The notes beneath the pieces are model-generated. The model was not told the origin of the DNA. It saw only the letters and a program-made list of their open reading frames with translations, and searched no databases. From contig NZ_JACJHR010000044.1 in assembly GCF_014174495.1 (NCBI RefSeq), positions 1-64,000 on the forward strand: a stretch of DNA of 64,000 nucleotides, in the 5' to 3' direction. This stretch comes from Amycolatopsis echigonensis. GTDB lineage: Bacteria > Actinomycetota > Actinomycetes > Mycobacteriales > Pseudonocardiaceae. A program made the translations under genes and the position numbers. Shown one piece after another: positions 32,311 to 40,675 of the stretch; the first letter of the stretch is position 1, and every line of letters starts with the position of its first letter.

Positions 32311-33504
32311 TCAGCTGCGGCGGACGGCGCGGAAGGGCAGGTCGCGGTCGACCTCGGGTTCCTTGGGAAGGCCGAGGACGCGTTCGGCGATGATCGTGCG
32401 CTGGATCTGGTCGGTGCCGCCGCCGATGGAGGTGAAGAAGGCGTTGAGCGCCAGGAAGTTCACGTCGTCGGCGACCGGATTCTCGTCCCCGGCGAGCAGC
32501 GTTTCCGGACCGGCGATGGCGGTGCGCAGTCGCCCTTCGGCGTGCAGGATCCCGGACATCGCGAGTTTTCCGAGCGACATCACCGAACTCGACGTGCCTG
32601 GTTCGGCGGCGGCTTTCGCCCGGGCGTTGTTCAACGCGTTCAGTTCGCGCAACGCGAGCACGGCGGCCAGGTTGTCGCGGATGACCGGGTCGGCGAGACG
32701 GCCGCGTTCCCGGGCGAGGCCGACGAGGTCGTCGGCGATCGATCCGTGCCGCGACGCCCGCGCGCCGTCGCCCATGATCGAGCGCTCGTACGCCAGCGCG
32801 GTCTGCAGCACCCGCCAGCCCTTGCCCTCGTCGCCGACCAGGTAGTCCGCCGGGATTTCGACGTCGGTCAGGAAGACCTCGTTGAAGTGCGCTTCGCCGG
32901 TGATCTGCACCAGCGGCCGGATGTCGACGCCGGGCTGGTGCATCGGCACGACGAAGTAGCTGAGGCCCTTGTGCTTCGGCACATCCCAGTCGGTGCGCGC
33001 GATGAGCAGCGCGTAGTCCGCGGTCTTCGCGCCGGACGTCCAGACCTTCTGGCCGTTGACGATCCAGCGGTCGCCGTCGCGGACCGCGGTCGTGCGCACG
33101 CCGGCGAGGTCCGAGCCCGCGCCGGGTTCGCTGTAGAACAGGCAGGTCCGGGACCGTTCGGTGAGGACGTCGTGCAGGAGGTCGTTCTTGAGTTTTTCGG
33201 TGCCGAACGCGAGGACGGTGTTGGCCGGGATGCTGTACTTGTCCTGTCGGGCGCCGGGCGCGTCGACGGCGTCGAACTCCGCTGCGATCGTGTCGGCCAG
33301 TTCGGCCGGGTAGCCGCGGCCGAACCATTCGACCGGCCAGGTCGGCACGGCGTATCCGGCGGCGACGACTTTTTCCAGCCACGCCACGCGTTCCGGGGTG
33401 GTGCTCCAGCGGTCGGGTGCCGGGGCGAGTCCGGTCCATTCCGCCGCGAGCCATGCGCGGACTTCTTCGCGGAGCTGCTCCGCGCTGGGCAAAGCGGTGG
33501 TCAT
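32311..33504 (-). CDS. Acyl-CoA dehydrogenase
   Basis: A 397-residue flavoprotein that forms a 2,3-double bond in an acyl-CoA. Seen: N-terminal helical domain, FAD-binding CLFYSEPGAGSDLAGVRTTA and WIVNGQKVWTSGAKTADYAL, and C-terminal helical domain (ERSIMGDGA, then TSIGGGTDQIQRTIIAERVLGLP). The ATG at 33504 is preceded by GAAGGGGGC; an upstream TTG two codons earlier is less likely. It lies 2 bases after the second dehydrogenase gene. Two different dehydrogenase genes in tandem recall the heteromeric FadE complexes of steroid and cholate breakdown, so the pair may act as one enzyme. Confidence 0.92.
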   Translation of the reverse strand: MTTALPSAEQLREEVRAWLAAEWTGLAPAPDRWSTTPERVAWLEKVVAAGYAVPTWPVEWFGRGYPAELADTIAAEFDAVDAPGARQDKYSIPANTVLAFGTEKLKNDLLHDVLTERSRTCLFYSEPGAGSDLAGVRTTAVRDGDRWIVNGQKVWTSGAKTADYALLIARTDWDVPKHKGLSYFVVPMHQPGVDIRPLVQITGEAHFNEVFLTDVEIPADYLVGDEGKGWRVLQTALAYERSIMGDGARASRHGSIADDLVGLARERGRLADPVIRDNLAAVLALRELNALNNARAKAAAEPGTSSSVMSLGKLAMSGILHAEGRLRTAIAGPETLLAGDENPVADDVNFLALNAFFTSIGGGTDQIQRTIIAERVLGLPKEPEVDRDLPFRAVRRS

Positions 33505-33506
33505 GC

Positions 33507-34577
33507 TCAAGCCCCCTTCGAGACGAGGTAGCGCTCCCGGTGCAGCCGCGAGCCGCCGAACAGCTGTGCGCCGGAGCGGGCGCGGCGCAGGTACAGGTGC
33601 GCCGGGTGTTCCCAGGTGAAGCCGATCCCGCCGTGCATCTGGATCGCGGACAGGGCAACGGTTTCGTACGCTTCCGCGCAGGCGAATCCGGCGAGCGCGA
33701 TCGCGCCCGGGCTGCCGTCGGCAGCGGCGTGCCGAGCGGCGGAGGTCGCGGATTCGACGTCCAGGAGGCGGTCCGCGGCGAGGTGTTTCATCGCCTGGAA
33801 ACTGCCGATCGCACGGCCGAATTGAACGCGAGTCTTGAGATACTCGACGGTCGTCTCGAAGATCTTGCGAGCCCCGCCTGCCTGCTCCCCGGCCAGCGCG
33901 ATGGTGCTGAGGTCCAAGGCCTTCCGCACGGCTTCCCAGCCTGCCGTACCCACTCGCCGTGCTGGCGTATCAGCGAAGGCGAACTGGGACAGCCGCACGG
34001 TCGGGTCGAATACCTCCGCCGCCGTCCGCTGGAAACCGGACGCGTCCGGGGCGACCTCGAAGACGCCGATGTCGTCGCCAGTGCGAGCCACCACGAGGAT
34101 GACGTCGGCGAGCTGGCCGAAGGTGACGTAAGAAGCGGTCCCGGTGAGGGTTCCGTTTGCTTGCACGGCAACGCCTTCGGGCGTCCAGCTTCCGGTAGGG
34201 CCCGTGACGGCAACGGTTCCGATCGAGGACCCGTCGGCGAGCGCGGGCAGAAGACGGCGTTTGTCCTCTTCAGTCCCGGCTGCGTCGATGAGGGTCGCCG
34301 TCAGCACGGAGCTGGACAGGAACGGCGACGGCACCAGCGCCGCCCCGATTTCCTCCGAAACCGCTTCGAGTTCTTCCGCGCCCAGGCCGACCCCGCCGTA
34401 GCCGGTCGCGATCACCAGGCCGGGCAGTCCCAGCTCGGCCAGTTGTTTCCACAGCTCGGGGTCGTACCCGGGCTCGGTCGCCATTGTCCGGCGCACGTCC
34501 GCCTCCGTGCAGCGGTCCGCGAGCAGGTCGCGCACCGCCTCCCGCAGCTGTTCGGTTTCCGCGGCGCTGATCGCCAT
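33507..34577 (-). CDS. Acyl-CoA dehydrogenase (second subunit of a likely pair)
   Basis: A 356-residue acyl-CoA dehydrogenase-like protein: YGGVGLGAEELEAVSEEIG, the middle domain with a weaker FAD region (TGTASYVTFGQLADVILVVA), and the C-terminal KTRVQFGRAIGSFQAMKHLAAD and QMHGGIGFTWEHPAHLYLRRA, typical of FadE proteins. The ATG at 34577 has AAAGGCGG upstream. It is first in the leftward operon dehydrogenase-dehydrogenase-CoA-transferase and is divergent from the thiolase operon. Its relatively weak middle domain is what is seen in the partner subunits of heteromeric FadE enzymes. Confidence 0.9.
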   Translation of the reverse strand: MAISAAETEQLREAVRDLLADRCTEADVRRTMATEPGYDPELWKQLAELGLPGLVIATGYGGVGLGAEELEAVSEEIGAALVPSPFLSSSVLTATLIDAAGTEEDKRRLLPALADGSSIGTVAVTGPTGSWTPEGVAVQANGTLTGTASYVTFGQLADVILVVARTGDDIGVFEVAPDASGFQRTAAEVFDPTVRLSQFAFADTPARRVGTAGWEAVRKALDLSTIALAGEQAGGARKIFETTVEYLKTRVQFGRAIGSFQAMKHLAADRLLDVESATSAARHAAADGSPGAIALAGFACAEAYETVALSAIQMHGGIGFTWEHPAHLYLRRARSGAQLFGGSRLHRERYLVSKGA

Positions 34578-34636
34578 CGCCGGACCGCCTTTCCCGTCGT
34601 CGGGTCCCGATTGCCATGCTGGGTGCGGAAATCCGC

Positions 34637-34646
34637 GATGTACATC
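34637..34646. promoter_or_regulatory. Palindrome in the divergent acyl-CoA promoter region
   Basis: GATGTACATC is a perfect 10-bp palindrome; imperfect symmetry extends outward on both sides (GCG/CACG and GGAAAT/ATTCC). It lies 60 bases upstream of the dehydrogenase operon start and 147 bases upstream of the thiolase start, so it could be the operator of a local regulator. Confidence 0.4.
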
Positions 34647-34792
34647 ACGTATTCCGACACCGGCAGGTTTCCGGCAGCGACATCGGCGCACGTGTCGCGG
34701 GCGCTCATCTGCCGGTGTCCCGACCGGTCGTTTACGCCGCGTCAGCGGGATGCGAACGTGGAGGTGCGGCCACCGGCCGGGAACGGAGTGCG

Positions 34793-35977
34793 ATGATGAC
34801 GAGCAGGCGGGAGACCCCGGCGCGCCGGAGGGCGGCAATCGCCGGTCTCGGGCTCACTGAGCTGGGGAAAGTCTACGGTCGCAGCGCGCGGCAGTTCGCC
34901 GCGCAGGCCGTCCGGCGGGCAGCCGCGGACGCCGGGATCGGGCTGTCCGACATCGACGGGCTGCTGGTGTCCGCCGGCACGACGCCCGGCGTGGACCTCA
35001 GTCTGCAAGTCGACTTAGGCCTGCGGGACCTGCGCCTGTTCACCCAAATGCAGGCTTTCGGCTCGACGGCGGGCGCGATGGTGCAGTACGCCGCGATGGC
35101 GGTCGAAGCGGGCATGGCCGACACCGTCGCGTGCGTATTCGCGGACGCGCCGCTGCAGCAGGGCAAAGCGACGGGCGCGGCCTACGGCGGCCGGCGCACG
35201 ACCCCGACCGGCTGGGGAAGCCTCTTGGGCTCCAGCGGTTTCGCCGGGCCGAACTCCTTCTACGCACTCGCCGCGCGACGGCACATGAAGACTTACGGCA
35301 CCACGAGCGAGCAACTCGGCGCGATCGCGGTCGCGCAACGCGCGTGGGCGGCGAAGAACCCGCTGGCACAGCTGCGCGACCCGATCACTCTGGCCGACCA
35401 TCAAGCGTCGCGGTTCATCGCGGAACCGTTCCACCTGCTGGACTGCTGTCTGGTTTCGAACGGCGGCGCGGCGGTGATCGTGACCTCCGCGGAACGCGCG
35501 GCTTCTCTGGCGCAACCCGCTGTGCAGGTGCTCGGCTGGGGTCAGGCACACCCGGGGAATTCCTTCCGCCGCAACGACAATCTCGGCCTCGTGAGCGGCG
35601 CGGCGCAGTCCGGGCCGGCGGCGATGGAGATGGCCGGAGTGACGATCGAGGACATCGACGTCGCCGAGATCTACGACTGCTACACCTTCACCGCGCTGCT
35701 CACCCTGGAGGACTACGGGTTCTGCGGCAAGGGCGAAGGGGGCGAGTTCGTCGCGACACCGGGCATGCTCGGCCCGGACGGCAAGCTCGCGGTGAACACC
35801 GGCGGCGGCCAGCTGTCGTCCTACTACCTGTGGGGCATGACGCCGCTGTCCGAGGCGATCATCCAGGCCCGCGGCCAGGGCGGCGAGCGCCAGGTGCCGA
35901 AGCACGACACCGTGCTGGTCTCCGGCAACGGCGGCATCCTGGACCACCACAGCACGCTCGTGCTCGGCGCGGCGTGA
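34793..35977 (+). CDS. Thiolase-like protein (SCP-x/lipid-transfer type)
   Basis: A 394-residue thiolase-fold protein of the SCP-x/Ltp group. Seen: IAGLGLTELGKVYGRSARQF, the core 'QAFGSTAGAMVQYAAMAVEAG', HLLDCCLVSNGGAAVIVTS (the CDxxSNGGAA hallmark) and the C-terminal 'YDCYTFTALLTLEDYGFC' and VNTGGGQLSSYYLWG. These proteins act in thiolytic or retro-aldol cleavage of acyl-CoAs together with a DUF35 OB-fold protein, whose gene is next. The ATG at 34793 (followed by another ATG) has GGAG 4 bases upstream. It starts the rightward operon thiolase-OB fold-enoyl-CoA hydratase. Confidence 0.88.
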   Translation: MMTSRRETPARRRAAIAGLGLTELGKVYGRSARQFAAQAVRRAAADAGIGLSDIDGLLVSAGTTPGVDLSLQVDLGLRDLRLFTQMQAFGSTAGAMVQYAAMAVEAGMADTVACVFADAPLQQGKATGAAYGGRRTTPTGWGSLLGSSGFAGPNSFYALAARRHMKTYGTTSEQLGAIAVAQRAWAAKNPLAQLRDPITLADHQASRFIAEPFHLLDCCLVSNGGAAVIVTSAERAASLAQPAVQVLGWGQAHPGNSFRRNDNLGLVSGAAQSGPAAMEMAGVTIEDIDVAEIYDCYTFTALLTLEDYGFCGKGEGGEFVATPGMLGPDGKLAVNTGGGQLSSYYLWGMTPLSEAIIQARGQGGERQVPKHDTVLVSGNGGILDHHSTLVLGAA

Positions 35978-35991
35978 GCGGAGGGACGGCA

Positions 35992-36401
35992 ATGCGTATC
36001 ACCCCAGTCGCCCGCGACGACGAGTCCGCGGCGTTCTTCGACGGCACCGCGATCGGCGAGTTCCGGCTGTTGCGGCGGCGCTCCACCGGCGAATACCTGG
36101 ACCCGCGCACGGTCCCGGACCCGACGACGACCTCGAGTGGACGGCCGCCGCGGGAACCGGCACGGTGGTGTCGTGGTCGGTGGTGCACAAGCGGGCGCGC
36201 GACGGCGGCGAGCCGGAGCGCGTCGTCGTGGGCATCGTGGAGCTGGCCGAGGGACCGTGGTGGTGGTGCCGGCTCGACGCCGACCCGGACGCGGACCTCT
36301 GGCAGCTGCCGGTGCGGGCGGTGTTCGTGCCCTCCGGCCCCGATCCCGACCACGAGAAAGTGCCGGTCTTCGCACCGGCGGAGGAGGCCGACCATGTCTG
36401 A
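35992..36401 (+). pseudogene. DUF35 OB-fold partner of the thiolase, frameshifted
   Basis: The N-terminal part reads from the ATG at 35992 (MRITPVARDDESAAFFDG, then RLLRRRSTGEYLDPRTVPDP). The OB-fold continues in another frame from about 36123 (DDDLEWTAAAGTGTVVSW, VVHKRARDGGEPE, ELAEGPWWWCRL, FVPSGPDPDHEKVPVF) to the stop at 36399-36401. One missing base near 36117-36122 would restore a normal 137-residue protein. DUF35 proteins pair with SCP-x thiolases, as ChsH2/Ltp2 do in cholesterol side-chain cleavage. The stop overlaps the enoyl-CoA hydratase start by 8 bases. Confidence 0.8.
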
Positions 36402-37188
36402 CGACGCCCCGGCCGCGCTCGTCGACCAGCGCGGGCACGTCCTGGTGATCACGCTCAACCGGCCGCACGCGATGAACGCGGTCAACGCCGAGCTGAGCGA
36501 ACTCGTCGGCACGGCGCTGGACCGGGCCGAACAGGACCCGGAAACGCGCGTCGTCGTGCTGACCGGCGCGGGGGAGCGGGCGTTCTGCGCCGGAGCCGAC
36601 CTGAAAGCCGTGTCGCGGGGCGAATCGCTCGCCGCGCCGGGCCACGAGGACTGGGGATTCGCCGGATACGTGCGGCATCCGATCTCGAAGCCGACGATCG
36701 CCGCGGTCAACGGCTTCGCGCTCGGCGGCGGCACCGAACTCGCGCTGGCCAGCGACCTGGTGGTCGCGGCCGAGTCGGCGAAATTCGGGCTGCCCGAGGT
36801 GAAACGGGGCCTCTTCGCGGCGGCGGGCGGCGTGTTCCGGCTGCCGCGGCAGATTCCGCAGAAGATCGCGATGGAGATGATGTTCACTGGCGAACCGCTC
36901 GACGCGGCCCGCGCGGCGACGCTGGGACTGGTGAACCATGTGGTCGCGGACGCCGATGTGCTGACCGAAGCGTTGGCTCTGGCGGAGAAGATCGCCGCGA
37001 ACGCGCCGTTGGCAGTGCAGGCCAGCAAACGCGTCGCACTGGGCATTGTGGACGGTGCGATCTCCGCGGAGGCCAGCGACTGGGACAGCACCCGTGAAAA
37101 CGCGGTCGGGGTCATGACGAGCGAGGACGTCCGCGAGGGGACGACGGCGTTCGTCGAGAAGCGCGCGCCGGTTTGGCAGGCTAAGTAG
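36394..37188 (+). CDS. Enoyl-CoA hydratase/isomerase (crotonase family)
   Basis: A 264-residue crotonase: VLVITLNRPHAMNAVNAEL, oxyanion-hole FCAGADLKAVSRGE and AAVNGFALGGGTELALASDL, then PEVKRGLFAAAGGVFRLPRQ and the C-terminal trimerisation helices. It hydrates trans-2-enoyl-CoA or isomerises double bonds. The ATG at 36394 follows GAGGAGG and overlaps the OB-fold gene, so the three rightward genes are co-translated. Together with the divergent dehydrogenases and CoA-transferase it completes a beta-oxidation-like set. The true substrate is unknown. Confidence 0.92.
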   Translation: MSDDAPAALVDQRGHVLVITLNRPHAMNAVNAELSELVGTALDRAEQDPETRVVVLTGAGERAFCAGADLKAVSRGESLAAPGHEDWGFAGYVRHPISKPTIAAVNGFALGGGTELALASDLVVAAESAKFGLPEVKRGLFAAAGGVFRLPRQIPQKIAMEMMFTGEPLDAARAATLGLVNHVVADADVLTEALALAEKIAANAPLAVQASKRVALGIVDGAISAEASDWDSTRENAVGVMTSEDVREGTTAFVEKRAPVWQAK

Positions 37189-37201
37189 CTGCCGTGAACG
37201 T

Positions 37202-37251
37202 CCGTGAGGGGACCCCAGGGAAATCAGATTCCCTCCGGGTTCCCCTCACGG
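37202..37251. terminator. Bidirectional terminator between acyl-CoA and cat genes
   Basis: CCGTGAGGGGACCC (37202-37215) pairs with the complement at 37237-37251 (one bulged T). Inside, AGGGAA (37217-37222) pairs with TTCCCT (37229-37234). It lies between the convergent enoyl-CoA hydratase and catC genes. Confidence 0.85.
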
Positions 37252-37267
37252 ATTTTCGACGGGCAAT

Positions 37268-37546
37268 CTAGTCCACTTTGGACGGATGCCGCGCGAGTGC
37301 GGTCACCTGGATGTCCATGTACGGGAACAGCGGCAGGTTCGACAGGATCTGGTGCAGTTCGTCGTGGTCGGCGACGTCCAGTACCGAATAGTTCGCGTAC
37401 TCGCCCGCGATCCGCCAGATGTGCGGCCATTTCCCGCTGCGCTGAAGCTGCTGGCTGTACTCCTTTTCGCGCGCGATGAGGGCGTCGCGGACCGCCGGGT
37501 CCAGGTCCGGGGGAAGGCGGACGTCCATCCGCACGTGGTAAAGCAT
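37268..37546 (-). CDS. catC: Muconolactone delta-isomerase
   Basis: A 92-residue ferredoxin-fold isomerase: MLYHVRMDVRLPPDLDP, AREKEYSQQLQRSGKWPHIW and RIAGEYANYSVLDVADHDEL, then LSNLPLFPYMDIQVTALARH, the whole length of CatC. It converts (+)-muconolactone to 3-oxoadipate enol-lactone in the catechol ortho-cleavage pathway. It is last in the leftward operon LysR-catB-catA-catC, 16 bases after catA, and is followed by a strong terminator. The last codons (TCC AAA GTG GAC) carry one copy of the GTCCA-N3-TGGAC element. Confidence 0.95.
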   Translation of the reverse strand: MLYHVRMDVRLPPDLDPAVRDALIAREKEYSQQLQRSGKWPHIWRIAGEYANYSVLDVADHDELHQILSNLPLFPYMDIQVTALARHPSKVD

Positions 37547-37562
37547 GGTTCTCCGATCGAAA

Positions 37563-38405
37563 TCAGGCCGGGTCGAGGACGAAGTTGTACTCGATGGTCT
37601 CGCCGTCGCCAGCCGGGCGGGGGTCGAGCAGCAGTTCCGGCTTCACCGCGGAGGCGATGTCGTCGTCGTTGTGCTCGTCGCCCGGGAAGTACAGCTGCGC
37701 GGTGAGCAGTTCGTGCCCCGGCGCGGACACCTTGACGTGCAGGTGCGCCGGACGCCAGGCGTGCCAGCCCGCGGCCGCGATCAGTTTGCCGCACGCGCCG
37801 TCGGTCGGGATCTGGTACGGCGCGGGCCGCACGGTGTGGATTTCGAAGCGGCCTTCGTCGTCGGTGGTGAAGGTGCCGCGCAGGTTCCACTCCGGGATGC
37901 CCGGCGCGAACTGCGAGTACAGCCCGTCCGCGTCCGCGTGCCACAGTTCGACTTTCGCGCCGCCCAGCACCGCGCCGGTGGTCGAGGTGACCTGGCCGGT
38001 CCAGGTGAGCGGGGTGCCCGGCTCGTTCTCCCGCGTCGGGATCGAACCGCGCGCGCCCTGTTCGGGGGCGTCCGGCACGTAGTAGGGGCCTTCGATGGTG
38101 CCCTTGTTGCCCTTGCGGTGCTCGGTGGCGACTTCTTCGACGACGTGCTCGACCCAGACGTCCAGGAACAGCGGCCATTCGCCGTCCTCGCCGACGCTGA
38201 TCAGCCACGATTTGAGCGCGTTGTACTCGTCGTAGGTCACCTTGTGCTTGCGGATCGTCGCGTGCACGGCCTCCAGCACCTCGCGGGCGAGCAGGCTGAC
38301 CCGTTCCTTCGGGGTGTCCGCGACGCCGGCGAGCTTGTCGCTCTTGAACCGTTCGGTGGCGTTGGCTCCGGACGCGGCGGCGGTGGGGGAATGCGTGGCA
38401 GTCAT
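37563..38405 (-). CDS. catA: Catechol 1,2-dioxygenase
   Basis: A 280-residue intradiol dioxygenase. Fe(III) ligands are Y163 (GLYSQF), Y197 (PYQIPTDG), H221 and H223 (HLHVKVSAPGH). The N-terminal helical domain (residues 1-105) forms the dimer linker, and the GPYYVPDAPE motif starts the beta-sandwich. It opens catechol to cis,cis-muconate. The ATG at 38405 follows AAGGAGG 5 bases upstream; a longer frame exists without a site. It lies 31 bases after catB and 16 bases before catC. Confidence 0.96.
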   Translation of the reverse strand: MTATHSPTAAASGANATERFKSDKLAGVADTPKERVSLLAREVLEAVHATIRKHKVTYDEYNALKSWLISVGEDGEWPLFLDVWVEHVVEEVATEHRKGNKGTIEGPYYVPDAPEQGARGSIPTRENEPGTPLTWTGQVTSTTGAVLGGAKVELWHADADGLYSQFAPGIPEWNLRGTFTTDDEGRFEIHTVRPAPYQIPTDGACGKLIAAAGWHAWRPAHLHVKVSAPGHELLTAQLYFPGDEHNDDDIASAVKPELLLDPRPAGDGETIEYNFVLDPA

Positions 38406-38436
38406 GAATCCTCCTTGATCCATCGGGGGTTTCCGG

Positions 38437-39540
38437 CTAGCGGTCTTGCCGGTAGTGCCGGAGCTTGCCGGGGTCGAGTTCGGCGCCGAGCCCGGCGCCG
38501 GGGCGGATGACCAGTTCGCCGTCCGCGATGCACAGCGGTTCGGCGAGCAGGTCGTCGGTCATGTCGAGGAAGTTGGACAGTTCTCCGGGGCGGCGCGACG
38601 TCAGTTCGAAGGCGGATCCGAAAGCGACAGTGCACAGTGAACCGAGCTGGCCGTCGATCTGGTTGCCCATCACCACTTCCAGCCCGAGCCCCTCCGCGAG
38701 ATGGTGCGTGCGCTGCGAGCGGGTGAAGCCGGTGCGGGCGGTTTTGATGCTGATCGCGGTCGCCGAGCCGCCGAGGATCTCGCGGGTCACGTCGGCCGCG
38801 GTCACCGCGGATTCGTCGGCGATGAACGGAACGTCCAAACGCGACACGAGCCAGCGGCGGCCCAGCACGTCGTCGGCGGGGCACAGTTCCTCGGCGAACA
38901 GCAGGTCGAGATCGGCCATTTCCCGCATCGCGCGGGCGGATTCCGCGGCCGTCCAGCCTCGGTTGCCGTCCACGTACAGGTCGACCTCGGAGCCGAACCG
39001 CTCCCGCAGCGCGCGAACCACTGCGGTGTCAAGGGAAATCGGCCGGCGGCCGACCTTCACCTTGAACGTCGTGACGCCGTAGCTGTCGCGAATCCGCTCC
39101 GCCTCGGCGACCATCGCGGCAGGCTCGTCGAAGCCGAGCATGTGCGACACCTTCATGCGGTCGGTGTAGCCGCCGAGCAATTCGGTGACCGAAACGTCGA
39201 GGCTTTGCCCGAGCGCGTCCCAGATCGCCATGTCCAAAGCGGACTTCGCGGCCGGATTGCCGACGGTGCGGGAGAGCCGGGCGTGCACCGTCTCGCGTTC
39301 GAGCAGGCTCAACCCCACGACCTGCGGCGCGAACACGGTTTCCAGCACGGCCACGATCCCGGCTTGCGTCTCGCCGTAGGTGAACGGCCGCGGCGGCGCT
39401 TCGGCGACCCCGACCACGCCGTCGTCGGTGTGCACGCGGACCAGCACATGCTCGGCCGTGTGCACCTCGCCGGACGCGAAACGCAGCGGTTTGCGGTAGG
39501 GGATGGCGAACGGGATCGCCTCCACCCGGGTGATCTTCAT
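38437..39540 (-). CDS. catB: Muconate cycloisomerase
   Basis: A 367-residue enolase-superfamily enzyme that converts cis,cis-muconate to muconolactone. Seen: the capping domain, the Lys pair in TFKVKVGRRP, metal ligands in DLYVDGNRGW, LLFAEELCPADD and FIADESA, and the second catalytic Lys region AISIKTARTGF. The length is normal. The start ATG overlaps the stop of the LysR gene by 4 bases, so the regulator and catBAC are probably one message. Confidence 0.95.
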   Translation of the reverse strand: MKITRVEAIPFAIPYRKPLRFASGEVHTAEHVLVRVHTDDGVVGVAEAPPRPFTYGETQAGIVAVLETVFAPQVVGLSLLERETVHARLSRTVGNPAAKSALDMAIWDALGQSLDVSVTELLGGYTDRMKVSHMLGFDEPAAMVAEAERIRDSYGVTTFKVKVGRRPISLDTAVVRALRERFGSEVDLYVDGNRGWTAAESARAMREMADLDLLFAEELCPADDVLGRRWLVSRLDVPFIADESAVTAADVTREILGGSATAISIKTARTGFTRSQRTHHLAEGLGLEVVMGNQIDGQLGSLCTVAFGSAFELTSRRPGELSNFLDMTDDLLAEPLCIADGELVIRPGAGLGAELDPGKLRHYRQDR

Positions 39541-40445
39541 CGTGTCCTCCCTGACACGGGCACTTCGACGGGGAACAGTTCGCCGAGCGCGTCGAGCACG
39601 GCCGGGACCAGTGCCGAGGCCCGTTCGCGGTGCCAGGCGAGTGCGAGCTGGACGGTGGCGGCCCCGGCGAGGTCGCGGAAGACGACCCCGGCCAGCGGCA
39701 GCGCCCGCGCGGACGCGGGGACGACGCCGACGCCGAGACCTCCGGCGACCAGCGCGAGCAGCACCGCGGTACCGGCCGCTTCGTGCTCGCGCTGCGGGGT
39801 GAACCCGGCGTCGCGGCAACTGCGGAGAACCGCTTCGTTGACGACGGAATAGCTGGCGGGATAGGTGACGAACGCTTCGGCGCGCAGATCGCTCATCGCC
39901 ACCACCGGTTCGACCGCGAGCCGGTGGTCGGCCGGGACGGCGAGCACCAGCGGCTCGGTTTCGATGACGTGCAGGTCGAGGTCGCCGCCGGTGACCGGCG
40001 GGCGCAGCACGCCGATGTCCAGCGTGCCGTCGCGCAGCTGCTCGCACTGCTCGCCGGTGAGCAGGTCGGCGTGCACTTCGAGTTCGACGTCGGGCAGCCG
40101 GTGCTGCAGCGCGCGGGCGACCCGCGGCAGGTGCGAGAGCGCGGCGGTGCCGGTGAAGCCGATCCGGGCGAGGCCGCGGCGGCCGTCGGCGATGCGCCGG
40201 GCTCCGCGTGCGCCCGCCTCGACGGCGTCCAGGATCCGTTGCGCCTCGGCGAGGAAGAACCGGCCGGCCGGGGTGACCTGCACCTGCCGCGTCGTGCGGC
40301 TGAGCAGGGCGACGCCCAGCTCGTCCTCGAGCTGCCGGATCGCGTGCGAAAGCGCGGGCTGGGCAAGGTGCAGGCGTTCGGCGGCGCGGCCGAAGTGGCA
40401 GGTCTCGGCGACGGCGGCGAAGTACCGCAGGTGGCGCAGTTCCAT
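39537..40445 (-). CDS. LysR family regulator of the cat genes (CatR-like)
   Basis: A 302-residue LysR-type regulator: helix-turn-helix (LRYFAAVAETCHFGRAAERL, QPALSHAIRQLEDELG) at residues 5-60 and effector-binding domain from about 90. CatM/BenM/CatR relatives respond to cis,cis-muconate. It is the first gene of the leftward LysR-catB-catA-catC run (4-base overlap with catB) and is divergent from benA, so it can act on both sides of the 230-bp intergenic region, where a TGAT-N15-ATCA dyad lies at 40534-40556. Being in the same operon as its target would give positive feedback. Confidence 0.9.
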   Translation of the reverse strand: MELRHLRYFAAVAETCHFGRAAERLHLAQPALSHAIRQLEDELGVALLSRTTRQVQVTPAGRFFLAEAQRILDAVEAGARGARRIADGRRGLARIGFTGTAALSHLPRVARALQHRLPDVELEVHADLLTGEQCEQLRDGTLDIGVLRPPVTGGDLDLHVIETEPLVLAVPADHRLAVEPVVAMSDLRAEAFVTYPASYSVVNEAVLRSCRDAGFTPQREHEAAGTAVLLALVAGGLGVGVVPASARALPLAGVVFRDLAGAATVQLALAWHRERASALVPAVLDALGELFPVEVPVSGRTR

Positions 40446-40533
40446 CGGGCTGCCTCCTCACCGGCTCCTCGCGTGGTCCCGCTCACCGTAAGTTCCGGTA
40501 TTGAGTGAAGACAAGGAGCGGTTTGCGTGCGAT

Positions 40534-40613
40534 TGATAAACGACATCGAATAATCACACCCTAGGTCAGGACTGGGTCTTGCCCTGGGGTGACTGCCGCC
40601 ACGGGGTGGCACA
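40534..40613. promoter_or_regulatory. ben/cat divergent regulatory region
   Basis: Two kinds of site are seen. TGAT-N15-ATCA (40534-40556) fits the T-N11-A-type dyads bound by LysR regulators. Then ACCCTAGGT (40558-40566), CCCTGGGGTGACTG (from 40582) and CCACGGGGTGGCAC (from 40599) form GGGGTG-type direct repeats upstream of benA, possible sites for the LuxR-type BenR. No perfect -10/-35 pair is recognised for benA. The assignments are inferred. Confidence 0.45.
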
Positions 40614-40675
40614 GTGCGGGAAACCCCCTGCTGGGGAGCCGATCAGTGCAGATCGCCAGGCCCGTTGGAGGAGTC

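Noticed and set aside
29897..33658. Single 1253-codon minus-strand frame
   Set aside because: Only its last ~610 codons encode the CoA-transferase. The remainder overlaps the acyl-CoA dehydrogenase gene in another frame and is Arg/Pro-rich, so it is not one giant protein.
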